Shown here: piece by piece, positions 26,570 through 36,047 of the stretch
Layout: each line of letters starts with the position of its first letter
Position numbering within the stretch: position 1 is the stretch's first letter
Source of the DNA: Thalassospira profundimaris WP0211
GTDB taxonomy: Bacteria > Pseudomonadota > Alphaproteobacteria > Rhodospirillales > Thalassospiraceae
Reading direction: 5' to 3'
DNA: 64,000 bases
NCBI RefSeq assembly: GCF_000300275.1
Contig: NZ_AMRN01000002.1
Span: 124,001 to 188,000 of the forward strand
Made by a program: the position numbers and the translations under genes
Notes under the pieces: model-generated
Seen by the model: the letters and a program-made list of their open reading frames with translations, nothing else
Told to the model about the DNA's origin: nothing
The model's database searches: none

Positions 26570-27760
26570 ATGGCAAGCCGCGCACCGTTTCATTGGGAAG
26601 ATCCGCTCCTGCTTGAAGAGCAGTTGAGCGAAGACGAACGCATGATCCGCGATGCGGCCCGTGCATATTGTCAGGAAAACCTTCAGACCCGCGTTCTTGA
26701 AGCCAACCGGCATGAGATTTTCCATCGTGAAATCATGACCGAGATGGGTGAACTTGGCTTGCTGGGCCCGACCATCCCCGAGGAATATGGCGGACCGGGT
26801 GTCAACCACGTGGCCTATGGGCTGGTGGCCCGCGAAGTTGAACGCGTTGACTCCGGTTATCGCTCGGCAATGTCGGTGCAGAGCTCGCTCGTGATGCATC
26901 CGATTTATGCCTATGGCAGCGAAGAACAGCGCAAGAAATACCTTCCGAAACTGGCAACCGGTGAATGGGTTGGTTGCTTTGGCCTGACCGAGCCGGATCA
27001 CGGTTCCGATCCGGGCGGTATGAAAACCCGTGCACGCAAGGCTGATGGTGGCTTTACCCTGTCGGGTGCCAAAATGTGGATCACCAACAGCCCGATTGCC
27101 GATGTCTTTGTTGTTTGGGGCAAGGATGACGATAGCGTTATCCGTGGCTTCATCCTTGAAAAAGGCATGAAAGGTCTGTCGGCACCGAAGATCGAAGGCA
27201 AATTTTCGCTGCGTGCGTCGATCACCGGCGAAATCGTCATGGACAATGTGTTTGTGCCCGAAGAAAACATGCTGCCGAACGTCAAGGGCCTTGGTGGTCC
27301 GTTTGGCTGCCTGAACAAGGCACGTTATGGCATTGCATGGGGTGCGATGGGGGCGGCTGAGTTCTGCTGGCATGCCGCACGTCAGTACACCATGGATCGC
27401 AAACAGTTCGGGCGTCCGCTTGCGGCCAACCAGTTGATCCAGTTGAAACTGGCCAACATGCAGACCGAAATCACCCTTGGCCTGCAGGGCGCGCTTCAGG
27501 TTGGCCGTCTGCTTGACGAAGGCAAAGGAGCACCGGAAGCCATTTCGCTGATGAAGCGTAATAACTGTGGCAAGGCGCTTGATATTGCCCGTGTTGCCCG
27601 TGACATGCATGGCGGTAACGGTATCGCCGATGAATACCATGTCATTCGTCACGCGATGAACCTTGAAGCGGTCAATACCTATGAAGGTACCCACGATGTG
27701 CACGCCCTGATCCTTGGGCGGGCGCAGACCGGAATCCAGGCCTTCACTGCTGAGGCTTGA
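26570..27760 (+). CDS. gcdH: Glutaryl-CoA dehydrogenase
   Basis: This 396-residue FAD flavoenzyme of the acyl-CoA dehydrogenase family oxidises and decarboxylates glutaryl-CoA to crotonyl-CoA. The substrate arginine is in [16 protein letters not shown]; the FAD segments [15 protein letters not shown] and [12 protein letters not shown] are present. The catalytic Glu372 is in [17 protein letters not shown]. Length is normal. A CoA-transferase gene follows directly, a pairing that produces and then uses glutaryl-CoA from lysine or glutarate. GCAAGCC precedes no obvious alternative start; AAAAGGACCAGGC is upstream of the ATG. Confidence 0.95.
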   Translation: MASRAPFHWEDPLLLEEQLSEDERMIRDAARAYCQENLQTRVLEANRHEIFHREIMTEMGELGLLGPTIPEEYGGPGVNHVAYGLVAREVERVDSGYRSAMSVQSSLVMHPIYAYGSEEQRKKYLPKLATGEWVGCFGLTEPDHGSDPGGMKTRARKADGGFTLSGAKMWITNSPIADVFVVWGKDDDSVIRGFILEKGMKGLSAPKIEGKFSLRASITGEIVMDNVFVPEENMLPNVKGLGGPFGCLNKARYGIAWGAMGAAEFCWHAARQYTMDRKQFGRPLAANQLIQLKLANMQTEITLGLQGALQVGRLLDEGKGAPEAISLMKRNNCGKALDIARVARDMHGGNGIADEYHVIRHAMNLEAVNTYEGTHDVHALILGRAQTGIQAFTAEA

Positions 27761-27773
27761 TCCCAAAAGTTTG

Positions 27774-27810
27774 ATCGGGCGGCGGCAGAAATGTTGTCGC
27801 CCGATTTGAT
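27774..27810 (+). terminator. Stem-loop between gcdH and CoA-transferase gene
   Basis: An eight-base stem (ATCGGGCG/CGCCCGAT) surrounds a 16-base loop and is followed by TTGATTCT. It may attenuate or partly terminate transcription. Confidence 0.5.
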
Positions 27811-27851
27811 TCTACCTGCTTTTTTAAAAGTCGATATTTCGGGATATTCAG

Positions 27852-29075
27852 ATGACTGGCGCACTTTCCGGGCTTCGTGTTCTTGACCTTTCGCGTGTAC
27901 TGGCCGGGCCGTGGGCCAGCCAGACCCTTGCCGATATGGGGGCCGAGGTCATCAAGATCGAACGTCCGGGTGCCGGTGATGATACCCGTGGCTGGGGGCC
28001 GCCCTTTGCCAAGGATGCCAGTGGCAATGACACGACCGAAGCCGCCTATTACCTGACAGCCAATCGCGGCAAGAAATCACTGACCATCGATATCACCAAA
28101 CCCGAAGGCCAGGAGATCGTGCGCAATCTTGCGGCCGAAAGTGACGTGGTTCTGGAAAACTTCAAGGTTGGTGGCCTTGCCAAATACGGCCTTGATTATG
28201 CGACCCTTTCCAAGGTGAACCCCAACCTGGTTTATTGTTCGATAACAGGCTTTGGACAAGACGGCCCGTATAAGGACCGGCCGGGCTATGATTTCATGAT
28301 TCAGGGTATGGGCGGGCTTATGAGCATCACCGGTGCGCCCGATAGTGCACCGGGTGGTCAGCCGATGAAGGTTGGTGTTGCAGTTGCCGATATCTTTACC
28401 GGCCTCTATGCGACTATTGGCATTCTGGCGGCCTTGCGTCACCGCGATGCAACCGGCGAGGGGCAGTATATTGATCTGGCCCTTCTCGATGTGCAAACAG
28501 CGGTTCTTGCCAATCAGGCGATGAACTACCTTGCGACCGGCAACGCACCGGGCCGCCTTGGCAATGCCCATCCCAATATTGTGCCTTACGAAGCCTTTCC
28601 GACGGCGGATGGCTATCTGATCCTGGCGGTTGGCAATGACAGCCAGTTCAAAAGCTTCTGCGCGGTTGCGGGGCTGGATGCCTTGCCGCTTGATGAACGT
28701 TACGCCACCAACCGCAACCGTGTGGCCAATCGTACCGAACTGGTGCCGCTAATCCGTCAGGCCATGGTTGCCAAAACCACCGACGCATGGATTGATGCGC
28801 TTGAAAAGGCCAATGTGCCGTGCGGTCCGATCAATACCCTTGATCGCGTATTTGAAAACCCGCAAGTTCAGCATCGCGGTATGGTCAAGCAGCTTGCCCA
28901 TCCGACGGCCGGAACAGTTCCGACCGTTGCCAATCCGATAAAGTTCTCCAAAACACCGATCACGGATGAAAAAGCCCCGCCGATGCTGGGGCAACACAGC
29001 GATGAAATCTTGCGCAAGGTGGCTGACCTTAGCGACGACCAGATTGCCAAGCTGCGTGACGCCGGCATTGTCTGA
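27852..29075 (+). CDS. gcdG: CaiB/BaiF CoA-transferase (succinyl-CoA:glutarate type)
   Basis: This 407-residue family III CoA-transferase probably moves CoA from succinyl-CoA to glutarate. The N-terminal LSGLRVLDLSRVLAGPWASQTLADMGAEVIKIERPG is typical of the family (here given in parts). The catalytic Asp180 lies in VAVADIFTGLYA, and GEGQYIDLALLD follows. Position straight after gcdH is the main reason to choose glutarate; the sequence alone fixes only the family. Confidence 0.88.
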   Translation: MTGALSGLRVLDLSRVLAGPWASQTLADMGAEVIKIERPGAGDDTRGWGPPFAKDASGNDTTEAAYYLTANRGKKSLTIDITKPEGQEIVRNLAAESDVVLENFKVGGLAKYGLDYATLSKVNPNLVYCSITGFGQDGPYKDRPGYDFMIQGMGGLMSITGAPDSAPGGQPMKVGVAVADIFTGLYATIGILAALRHRDATGEGQYIDLALLDVQTAVLANQAMNYLATGNAPGRLGNAHPNIVPYEAFPTADGYLILAVGNDSQFKSFCAVAGLDALPLDERYATNRNRVANRTELVPLIRQAMVAKTTDAWIDALEKANVPCGPINTLDRVFENPQVQHRGMVKQLAHPTAGTVPTVANPIKFSKTPITDEKAPPMLGQHSDEILRKVADLSDDQIAKLRDAGIV

Positions 29076-29325
29076 TCTGACGGCGATTTCCGTGTATTTG
29101 GTGTCCTCTGATTGTCTTTCTGCCAAAGAAGTCCTCGTTTTGCGTGAATAGTGTGCTGCACATTATTTTGTAAAGTGTCTATATGACGCAATCAGAACCA
29201 GTTTGGATGCCATTTTAAGGCGGATATTGCGGAACTTCTGTAAATATCGACGCTTTCTTGACCACCGGATTGCAAGTCTCTGTAGATTTTATATCATTTT
29301 ACAAAATACAAATTCGGGGAAGTGC

Positions 29326-30420
29326 ATGTCAGAAGTAGTCATTTCGGCAAAGTCTGTTGGAAAAACATTTGGGTCGGGTGTCGATAAAGTCACGGCACTG
29401 GACGACGTATCTGTCGATATCTTTCAGAATGAGTTTTTCACCATGTTGGGTCCTTCGGGATGTGGCAAAACGACTTTGCTGCGTCTGATCGGCGGGTTTG
29501 AACAGGCGACTTCGGGGCAAATTTTGCTTGAAGGGAAGGCGCTAAATGACCTTCCGCCTTACAAGCGGCCCATCAACACGGTGTTTCAGTCCTATGCACT
29601 TTTCCCGCATTTGACGGTCAGACAGAACATTACCTTTGGCCTTGAAATGCAGGGGATTGCGCGCAAGCAGGCTGATGATCGTGCTGAAGAGATGCTTGAA
29701 CTTGTCCGTCTGGCGCAATACGGGGACCGCGTGCCAAGCCAGCTTTCCGGTGGCCAGCAGCAACGTATTGCGCTGGCCCGTGCGCTGGCACCCGCGCCAA
29801 AGGTGTTGCTGCTGGATGAGCCACTTTCGGCACTTGATCTGAAACTGCGCAAGGAAATGCAGGTCGAACTCAAACGCCTGCAGACAGAAACCGGGATTAC
29901 CTTTGTTTTTGTCACCCATGACCAGGAAGAGGCCCTTGCGATGTCAGATCGCATTGCGGTGATGAAGTCGGGCGAAATTCTTCAGGTCGGTGCACCCCGT
30001 GAAATCTATGAAGCCCCGACCCACCGCTTTGTTGCCGACTTCATTGGCGACAGTAATTTCCTTGTGGGTAATCTTGTCGATGATGGTGCTGGCAAACATG
30101 CCATTAAGCTTGGTGGTGGTCAGGTCATTGAACTGACACAGGAAGTTTCCGGTCAACGAAGTGGCGAGGTCACTGTTTCTGTACGCCCGGAACGCCTTGG
30201 GCTGGTTGCTGAAAGTAAGGCCAACGCAAATCATCTTGTTGGTACCGTTTCCACCGTCATCTATTTCGGCACGGATACGACCTATCAGATTGATCTGGGT
30301 AATGACGCCTTGTTGACAGTCCGGATGCAAAACGGATCGGGTGCGAAGGCTGATTTCGCCCAAGGCGAGCGTGTCGGTATCACCATGTCCCCTGACTCCA
30401 TTCGGGTACTGGCGGATTGA
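29326..30420 (+). CDS. ABC transporter ATP-binding protein (polyamine type, PotA-like)
   Basis: This 364-residue ATPase drives the importer. It has Walker A (GPSGCGKTT at 42-50), the Q loop in NTVFQSYALFPHLTV, the signature LSGGQQQR, Walker B VLLLDEPLSALD and the switch His in FVTHDQEEA. The C-terminal TOBE domain starts near residue 280. ATG 29326 after CGGGGA is the start; an earlier frame opening is ignored. The next gene overlaps its stop region by a few bases. The closest families import putrescine or spermidine. Confidence 0.93.
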   Translation: MSEVVISAKSVGKTFGSGVDKVTALDDVSVDIFQNEFFTMLGPSGCGKTTLLRLIGGFEQATSGQILLEGKALNDLPPYKRPINTVFQSYALFPHLTVRQNITFGLEMQGIARKQADDRAEEMLELVRLAQYGDRVPSQLSGGQQQRIALARALAPAPKVLLLDEPLSALDLKLRKEMQVELKRLQTETGITFVFVTHDQEEALAMSDRIAVMKSGEILQVGAPREIYEAPTHRFVADFIGDSNFLVGNLVDDGAGKHAIKLGGGQVIELTQEVSGQRSGEVTVSVRPERLGLVAESKANANHLVGTVSTVIYFGTDTTYQIDLGNDALLTVRMQNGSGAKADFAQGERVGITMSPDSIRVLAD

Positions 30421-30422
30421 TC

Positions 30423-31313
30423 ATGGGTAATATCATACGATCCAAACGATTTTGGCTGGTCGCACCTGCGGTGGTCTATATCGGCTTTTTCATGGCCGTG
30501 CCGCTGTTGCAGATGGCCTATGTTTCGATGTTGGAACGTGGCGATTATGGCGGGGTGAACTGGGGCGTATTCTCGATGGATGCCTATATCAGTTTCATCT
30601 TTGAACGCGATCTGATGGACAATCTGGTGGTCAATACTGATTACCTTCAGATCTTTGCCCGTTCCTTTGGCCTGTCGGCGATGACGACGGTCTTTGCCCT
30701 TTTGCTGGGTTTCCCGACCGCGTTTTACATTTCAACCCAACCGCAAAGCCGTCGCAACTTCCTGATCTTTCTGGTGACCATTCCGTTCTGGACCAACATT
30801 CTGGTGCGGAACTATGCCTGGATGCTGTTGCTGCGCAATGGCGGGTTGATTGATGGTGCGCTGAATTGGATGGGCATTGAAACCGGCGGGCTTGATGTCC
30901 TTTATACGCCCTACGCAGTTTCCATCGGTCTGACTTATACCTATCTGCCATTCATGGTTTTGCCGATCTATGCCAGCCTTGAAAAGCTTGACCATCGGCT
31001 GGTCGAGGCGGCCTTTGATCTGGGTGCTGACAAACGTCGCGCCATGACCCGGGTGATCTTGCCACTTGCGGCACCGGGCATTGCCGCGGGCTGCATTCTG
31101 GTCTTCATTCCATGTCTTGGCGCCTATGTGACCCCGGAACTTCTGGGTGGCGGCAAGTTCATGATGATTGCCAACCTGATCGGCAGCCAGTTTGGTGCGG
31201 CACGTAACTGGCCGCTTGGTGCCGGGCTTGGCTTTGTGCTTCTGGCGCTCGTCCTGATCTCGATGATGGTATATTCGTTCAAGTTCAAATCATTGCCGGA
31301 GGAAAGCCGATGA
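30423..31313 (+). CDS. ABC transporter permease (PotB-like)
   Basis: This 296-residue inner-membrane permease has about six helices. The inner-membrane coupling loop EAAFDLGADKRRAMTRVILPLAAPGIAAG is characteristic (in parts: EAA...G.........I.LP). ATG at 30423 follows the ATPase stop by two bases; a TTG six bases earlier is possible. Its stop overlaps the next permease by four bases. It works with 31310 as the membrane core of the importer. Confidence 0.93.
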   Translation: MGNIIRSKRFWLVAPAVVYIGFFMAVPLLQMAYVSMLERGDYGGVNWGVFSMDAYISFIFERDLMDNLVVNTDYLQIFARSFGLSAMTTVFALLLGFPTAFYISTQPQSRRNFLIFLVTIPFWTNILVRNYAWMLLLRNGGLIDGALNWMGIETGGLDVLYTPYAVSIGLTYTYLPFMVLPIYASLEKLDHRLVEAAFDLGADKRRAMTRVILPLAAPGIAAGCILVFIPCLGAYVTPELLGGGKFMMIANLIGSQFGAARNWPLGAGLGFVLLALVLISMMVYSFKFKSLPEESR

Positions 31314-32104
31314 AAGTCGATGCTTCCAACCCGCTGTGGCGTTTTCGCGGGATCACCTCGACGGCAATGTTTTTCTTTGCCTATCTGTATTTGCCGATTG
31401 TTGTTTTGATTGCGCTTTCGTTTAACGAAAACCGTCTGGCGACGATCTGGACCGGCTTTACAATGGACTGGTATGTCACAGCCCTTTCCAACGATGACAT
31501 GCTGCGTGCAGCCCAGAACTCCATCGTTATTGCGGTGTCGGCAACCGTGCTTGCCACCATTGCCGCCACCCTTGCTGCAATGGGGATGTCACGCGGCCGG
31601 TTTAAGGGTGAGTCCGGCGTTTCGGCGATGCTGGTTCTGCCGTTGCTGGTGCCCGAAATCGTCACGGCGATTGCGACCCTTCTGTTCTTTGTCGCATTGG
31701 GGATCAAGCTTGGGCTTCTGACCGTGATCATTGCCCATACGGTGTTTTGCATTCCGTTTGCCTATCTGCCGATCCGCGCACGGTTGGAGGGCATGGACCC
31801 GGCACTGGTTGAGGCGGCAAATGATTTGTATGCCAATGAATGGAAAGCCTTCCGGCGCGTAACCCTGCCGTTGCTTTGGCCAGGGATTTTGTCGGGTGCG
31901 ATGTTGTCCTTCATCATCTCGCTTGATGACTTTGTCATTTCCTATTTTGTTGGAGGTGCAGGGGCGACGACCTTGCCGATCTATATTTTCGGGATGATCC
32001 GGATCGGGATCACGCCCGAGGTCAATGCTGTCTCTGCGATGATGCTGATTGTCTCAATCTTGTTTGTCAGCATCTCGTTCCTGATTGATCGTATTCGATA
32101 TTGA
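31310..32104 (+). CDS. ABC transporter permease (PotC-like)
   Basis: This 264-residue permease has about six helices and the EAA loop EAANDLYANEWKAFRRVTLPLLWPGI. The pattern FIISLDDFVISYFVGG is typical of polyamine permeases of the PotC/PotI type. The ATGA overlap with the preceding permease shows translational coupling. Confidence 0.93.
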   Translation: MKVDASNPLWRFRGITSTAMFFFAYLYLPIVVLIALSFNENRLATIWTGFTMDWYVTALSNDDMLRAAQNSIVIAVSATVLATIAATLAAMGMSRGRFKGESGVSAMLVLPLLVPEIVTAIATLLFFVALGIKLGLLTVIIAHTVFCIPFAYLPIRARLEGMDPALVEAANDLYANEWKAFRRVTLPLLWPGILSGAMLSFIISLDDFVISYFVGGAGATTLPIYIFGMIRIGITPEVNAVSAMMLIVSILFVSISFLIDRIRY

Positions 32105-32196
32105 TCTCTGAAATTCAAAACGGGATTGCCGGTTCCCGGACGGGCCGACCATCCGAATAACAAAACAACCCACCGTCCTTATTTGGGAGTCTCACG

Positions 32197-33237
32197 ATGA
32201 AACTACGTTCTGTGCTTCTGGGAGCATCCGCGATCGCCTTGTTGTCGGTCGGTTCGGCAAAGGCGGATGGCGAACTGTTTTTCTATAACTGGTCGAACTA
32301 TTTTCCGCCGGAACTGATGGAAAAGTTCGAGGCTGAAACCGGCATCAAGGTCACCCTTGATGTGTATGATTCCAACGAAACCATGCTGGCAAAGCTCCAG
32401 GCCGGTGCGTCGGGCTATGACATTGCTGTCGCATCCGACTACATGGTTGACGTGATGATCAAGGAAGGCCTGGCAACCAAGTTCGATGCCAAAAGCCTCG
32501 AAAACTTTGACAACGTTGCCAAGCCGCACGACACCATGAAATACGATCCGGAGCGTGAATACTCCGTGACATACCTCTGGGGAACCACCGGCTTTACCTA
32601 TGATGCGGCCGCTGTTGATGGCGAGCTTGAAAACAGCTGGAAAGAGTTTTTTGAGCCGCGTGAAGAATTCCGCGGCAAGATTGGTGCGCTGAATGACGAA
32701 GTCGAAATGTTCAATGCTGCATCCTACTATGCGGGCGTTGAAAAATGCACCGAGGACCCGGCCGAAGCGCAGAAGGTCCTTGATGTTCTGACGAAACAGA
32801 AACCCTACATCGCTGTTTACAGCTCTGAGGGCACCATCGACCGCATGTCGGCCCGCGAAGTTCAGATGCATATGCAGTGGAACGGTGCAGCCCACCGGAC
32901 CAAGGAAAGCATCCCGGAAGCGGTATTTGTCTATCCGAAGGAAGGCCTGACCTACTGGGCTGACCACTTCGTCATTCCGGATGGCGCGCCAAACCTTGAA
33001 AACGCCAAAACCTTCATCAACTGGATGATGCAGCCGGAAAATGCGGCCGAGGCATCGAATTATGCCGGTTACATGAACTCGATCAAGGGCTCTGGCGAAT
33101 TCATGGATCCGGCCCTCACCGCCGATCCGGCCGTGAACATGCCGGAAGAATACGCAGACCTTCTGATCCCATCGCAGAATTGCTCGGTCAAGGCGCGTGA
33201 TCTTCGTAACCGTGTCTGGACCAAACTTAAAAACTAA
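32197..33237 (+). CDS. Periplasmic substrate-binding protein (PotD/PotF-like)
   Basis: This 346-residue binding protein has a signal peptide cleaved after SAKA (residue 23). The mature N terminus, ELFFYNWSNYFPPELMEKFE, is typical of polyamine-binding proteins. The region YDIAVASDYMVDVMIKEGL and the later YWADHFVIPDGAPN hold the usual acidic and aromatic contacts of amine ligands. The family binds putrescine, spermidine or related amines; cadaverine or 5-aminovalerate would suit the neighbours but are not proven. Confidence 0.93.
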   Translation: MKLRSVLLGASAIALLSVGSAKADGELFFYNWSNYFPPELMEKFEAETGIKVTLDVYDSNETMLAKLQAGASGYDIAVASDYMVDVMIKEGLATKFDAKSLENFDNVAKPHDTMKYDPEREYSVTYLWGTTGFTYDAAAVDGELENSWKEFFEPREEFRGKIGALNDEVEMFNAASYYAGVEKCTEDPAEAQKVLDVLTKQKPYIAVYSSEGTIDRMSAREVQMHMQWNGAAHRTKESIPEAVFVYPKEGLTYWADHFVIPDGAPNLENAKTFINWMMQPENAAEASNYAGYMNSIKGSGEFMDPALTADPAVNMPEEYADLLIPSQNCSVKARDLRNRVWTKLKN

Positions 33238-33261
33238 CTCTGGTTCCATTCGCGATTTATC

Positions 33262-33300
33262 TGATCCGGCTGTCATTTGATGGCCGGATCATGCCGCTTT
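33262..33300 (+). terminator. Weak terminator or processing stem after binding protein
   Basis: The stem TGATCCGGC/GCCGGATCA is followed by a short T stretch (GCTTTTA). It lies between the binding-protein and nitrilase genes and may only protect the abundant binding-protein mRNA. Confidence 0.5.
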
Positions 33301-33337
33301 TAGCTAAACGCCCCTCTGAATATCAGGAACGCTGATC

Positions 33338-34270
33338 ATGACGTCACCGGCATCCTTCCCCGAATATGTAACGCTGGCCCTTTGGGCGACGAACCTTGGC
33401 CGACCCGTTAAAGACATGGCGGGTTGGGCCGATCACGTTAATGCCCAGATGGCCGAGGCCGCCAAACAAGGTGCCAAGATCTTCGTTCTGCCGGAATATG
33501 CCAGCGAACAATGGCTGGCCTTCAAACCCGAAGGTCTGCAAACCGGTCAGGAAATTGACTGGATGGCCGACCTTGCACCGGAGGCGCGCAAATACGCAGC
33601 CGGTCTTGCCAAAAAGCATGACATGCTTCTGGTTGCCGGCAGCATGCCCTGGCACATTGATCCCGAAAATCCGGATGCCGGGCAAACCAACAGTGCGATG
33701 ATCTTCACCCCCGAAGGGGATGCGATCATTCAGGACAAGCTTTCCCTGACCCCGGGGGAACAAGAACCGGAAAACTGGAACCTGACACCGGGCAAGGCAT
33801 TCAATGTGATCAAATGGCGCGGGCTCAATGTTGCGGTGCTGATTTGTCTGGATATCGAAATGCCGGCTTTGTCGTGCCTGCTTGCACCGCTTGATATTGA
33901 TCTGTTGCTGGTGCCATCCATGACCCTGACACCATCGGGCTATAACCGGGTGTTTGGCTGCGCAAAGGCGCGTGCGGTTGAGCTTATGACCGTGGTTGCG
34001 GCCTGCGGCACGACGGGTGCTGCGGTCAACACCACCAACAACCCGACCAATTATTCGGGCTGTTCGGTCTATACCCCTTGCGAACCGGAGTTGGGTCATA
34101 TCGGCCGTTTTGCCGAGACCGAGCCGACCTTTGATGATGGTGCGGATGGTGAACTTCTGATTGCCAAGGACGTGCCGATTGGTCTGATCCGTAACCTGCG
34201 GCATGGCGGTGCCGAAGTCTGGCCGGGAGGCTGGAATGCGGTCCATGTTTCGGTCATTAAGAGCGGCTGA
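33338..34270 (+). CDS. Nitrilase-superfamily amidase
   Basis: This 310-residue carbon-nitrogen hydrolase has the three catalytic residues Glu53 (VLPEYASEQ), Lys134 (DKLSLTPGE) and Cys170 (LICLDIEMP). It has no signal peptide, so it acts in the cytoplasm. It sits at the end of the importer operon and could hydrolyse an imported amide or carbamoyl-amine. DavA-like 5-aminovaleramidase of lysine breakdown is one candidate, because glutarate enzymes lie upstream. The sequence does not fix the substrate. Confidence 0.88.
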   Translation: MTSPASFPEYVTLALWATNLGRPVKDMAGWADHVNAQMAEAAKQGAKIFVLPEYASEQWLAFKPEGLQTGQEIDWMADLAPEARKYAAGLAKKHDMLLVAGSMPWHIDPENPDAGQTNSAMIFTPEGDAIIQDKLSLTPGEQEPENWNLTPGKAFNVIKWRGLNVAVLICLDIEMPALSCLLAPLDIDLLLVPSMTLTPSGYNRVFGCAKARAVELMTVVAACGTTGAAVNTTNNPTNYSGCSVYTPCEPELGHIGRFAETEPTFDDGADGELLIAKDVPIGLIRNLRHGGAEVWPGGWNAVHVSVIKSG

Positions 34271-34437
34271 AGTTATAGTGTTAGCACAGCCTTTAAGAGC
34301 TCTTGTGTAGATGTCGATGATTAAGGTATCAAAGTTATTTGTGGCTGTATTGACGTCCGTAAATAGGCGCGATGCACTAAGCGGATAGGTTGCCAAACTG
34401 CTCATCAGTGGCATGGTATTCTTATATGCGCTAGGAT

Positions 34438-34980
34438 TCATATGTTCATAGATGCAAGTTCCAATTTGGTTTGGATCTTATCTTTTGCATCTTTAGCTGC
34501 CTTAATTGGGGCAAAAGAGAGCGCCGCAGTTGAGAGCAAGGATATTGCCAATCCCAATATTCCTCCAATTAGCCCAAAAAAGTAAGAGCCGATAAATACA
34601 ATTAATGGCACTCCCACAATTGATTGCGCGCCGATGAATGCCCAAGTTCCTATATTTTTTGATGGAGGGGAGTTTTTATAGTGTATTGAAATAATTTGGC
34701 TATCTTCGTCGTTTATTACAGAGGCAGTAAAATAAAATTTTACTCCTGCGTGTTTCATTTCACCATGAATTTGTTTTTCATCATATTCTTTTATATCCAT
34801 TTTAGGTGAATGATGTGACTCTGTAAGAATTTTTTTTAATTCAATCAAGCTTATATTGCCTTTATTCTTTATTTTTTCTTTTACAATATACACATCCTCT
34901 TTCGAGGATTTGTTTGTTGTGTATAGTGCAATGCCAAACAAGATCGTGCTAACGAACAAGGATATTGGTACTAACAACAT
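34438..34980 (-). CDS. Uncharacterised low-GC membrane protein
   Basis: This 180-residue protein has an N-terminal membrane helix (about 1-22), a hydrophilic lysine-rich region (24-105) and two C-terminal helices (about 110-160, with FIGSYFFGLIGGILGLAI). It is preceded by a good ribosome-binding site (AAGGAG). The gene is strikingly AT-rich and uses AAA, ATA and TTT codons, unlike its neighbours. That suggests recent transfer. I recognise no family. Confidence 0.75.
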   Translation of the reverse strand: MLLVPISLFVSTILFGIALYTTNKSSKEDVYIVKEKIKNKGNISLIELKKILTESHHSPKMDIKEYDEKQIHGEMKHAGVKFYFTASVINDEDSQIISIHYKNSPPSKNIGTWAFIGAQSIVGVPLIVFIGSYFFGLIGGILGLAISLLSTAALSFAPIKAAKDAKDKIQTKLELASMNI

Positions 34981-35105
34981 AAAATAACTCTCCTTCTCCG
35001 GAATGTTTTTTAACTTTAGGTTGTGTCTTATTTCAAGTCAATCTCCTAGCTTGATGCCTTCATAGCGGATTAGGTAGATAAGCTCTCTTTCTGAATGTCG
35101 CGAAA

Positions 35106-35999
35106 ATGAAAATTGCAATAATGGGTGCAGGGGCAGTTGGATGTTACTATGGGGCGATGCTGGCCCGTGCAGGGCATGATGTGACCCTGATCGGGCGTCC
35201 CAACCATGTTGAGGCCATGAATCGTGATGGCTTGTTGCTCGATTTCGGGTCGTCACAGGAATATGTCTCTGTTACTGGCGATACCGATGCTGCGGGCGTC
35301 GCCGGGGCCGAAATGATCCTGTTTTGCGTTAAATCCACCGACACGGTGGAGGCCGGTGAACAGATCAAGCCGTTCATCTCTGCCAACACAATTGTGCTAA
35401 GCCTGCAAAACGGTGTGGATAACGCCGAAAGGCTTGGTGTGGTCCTTGAGCAACCGGTTATTCCGGTGGTTGTCTATGTCGCGACCAGCATGGGTGGCCC
35501 CGGCCACGTGAAGCATCACGGACGCGGTGAACTTGTCATCGGACCATCTGCACAAAGTCAGACCGTGGTCGATACCCTTGTTCCGGCGAAAATACCGGTC
35601 GAGGTATCGGACAACGCAGAAGGTGCCTTGTGGGCAAAAATGATCCTGAACTGTGCCTATAACGCGTTGTCAGCCATTACCCAACGGCCCTATGGCGAAG
35701 TTGTCGAGGGCGTTGGCGTTTGGGATGTGATGCGCAATGCGGTGGACGAATGTTTGGCAGTTGCCAAGGGATGCGGTGTAACTGTGCCCGGCGACGTCTG
35801 GGGTGCGATTGAAAAGATCGCGGACACCATGCCGGGTCAGTATTCCTCAACCGCACAGGATCTGGCACGTGGCAAAGCAAGCGAGATTGATTTTCTGAAC
35901 GGTTATATTGTGCGTAAGGGCACTGAGCTTGGCATTGCAACCCCGACCAACCTTGCTCTGCACGCGATAACCAAGCTTCAGGAAACCAAACAGGCCTGA
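35106..35999 (+). CDS. panE: 2-dehydropantoate 2-reductase family protein
   Basis: This 297-residue NADPH enzyme reduces ketopantoate to pantoate in pantothenate synthesis. The Rossmann motif is GAGAVGCYYG (7-16). The conserved catalytic lysine is in ALWAKMILNCAYNALSA, and the C-terminal domain has MLQDLARGKASEIDFLNGYIV-like residues (here AQDLARGKASEIDFLNGYIV). Paralogues of this family act on other 2-oxo acids, so the exact substrate is less certain than the fold. Confidence 0.87.
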   Translation: MKIAIMGAGAVGCYYGAMLARAGHDVTLIGRPNHVEAMNRDGLLLDFGSSQEYVSVTGDTDAAGVAGAEMILFCVKSTDTVEAGEQIKPFISANTIVLSLQNGVDNAERLGVVLEQPVIPVVVYVATSMGGPGHVKHHGRGELVIGPSAQSQTVVDTLVPAKIPVEVSDNAEGALWAKMILNCAYNALSAITQRPYGEVVEGVGVWDVMRNAVDECLAVAKGCGVTVPGDVWGAIEKIADTMPGQYSSTAQDLARGKASEIDFLNGYIVRKGTELGIATPTNLALHAITKLQETKQA

Positions 36000-36017
36000 T
36001 CAATCGCCAAGGGGGCG

Positions 36018-36047
36018 CGGCGGCAAAGTTATTCTGCCGCCGATTTT
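36018..36047. terminator. Bidirectional terminator between panE and EamA gene
   Basis: The stem CGGCGGCA/TGCCGCCG is followed by ATTTTAC. It overlaps the last codons of the convergent EamA gene. Confidence 0.65.

Noticed and set aside
26423-27766. A 447-codon frame antisense to gcdH
   Set aside because: It is the shadow of a clear glutaryl-CoA dehydrogenase gene.
29165-29307. Distant inverted pair ATTTTGTAAA/TTTACAAAAT upstream of the importer
   Set aside because: The arms are 123 bases apart and AT-rich, so pairing or a shared operator cannot be argued.
32203-33276. A 357-codon frame antisense to the binding-protein gene
   Set aside because: The sense frame has a signal peptide and family motifs, so the antisense is a shadow.
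33344-34441. A 365-codon frame antisense to the nitrilase gene
   Set aside because: The sense gene has all catalytic residues; the antisense frame looks like nothing known.
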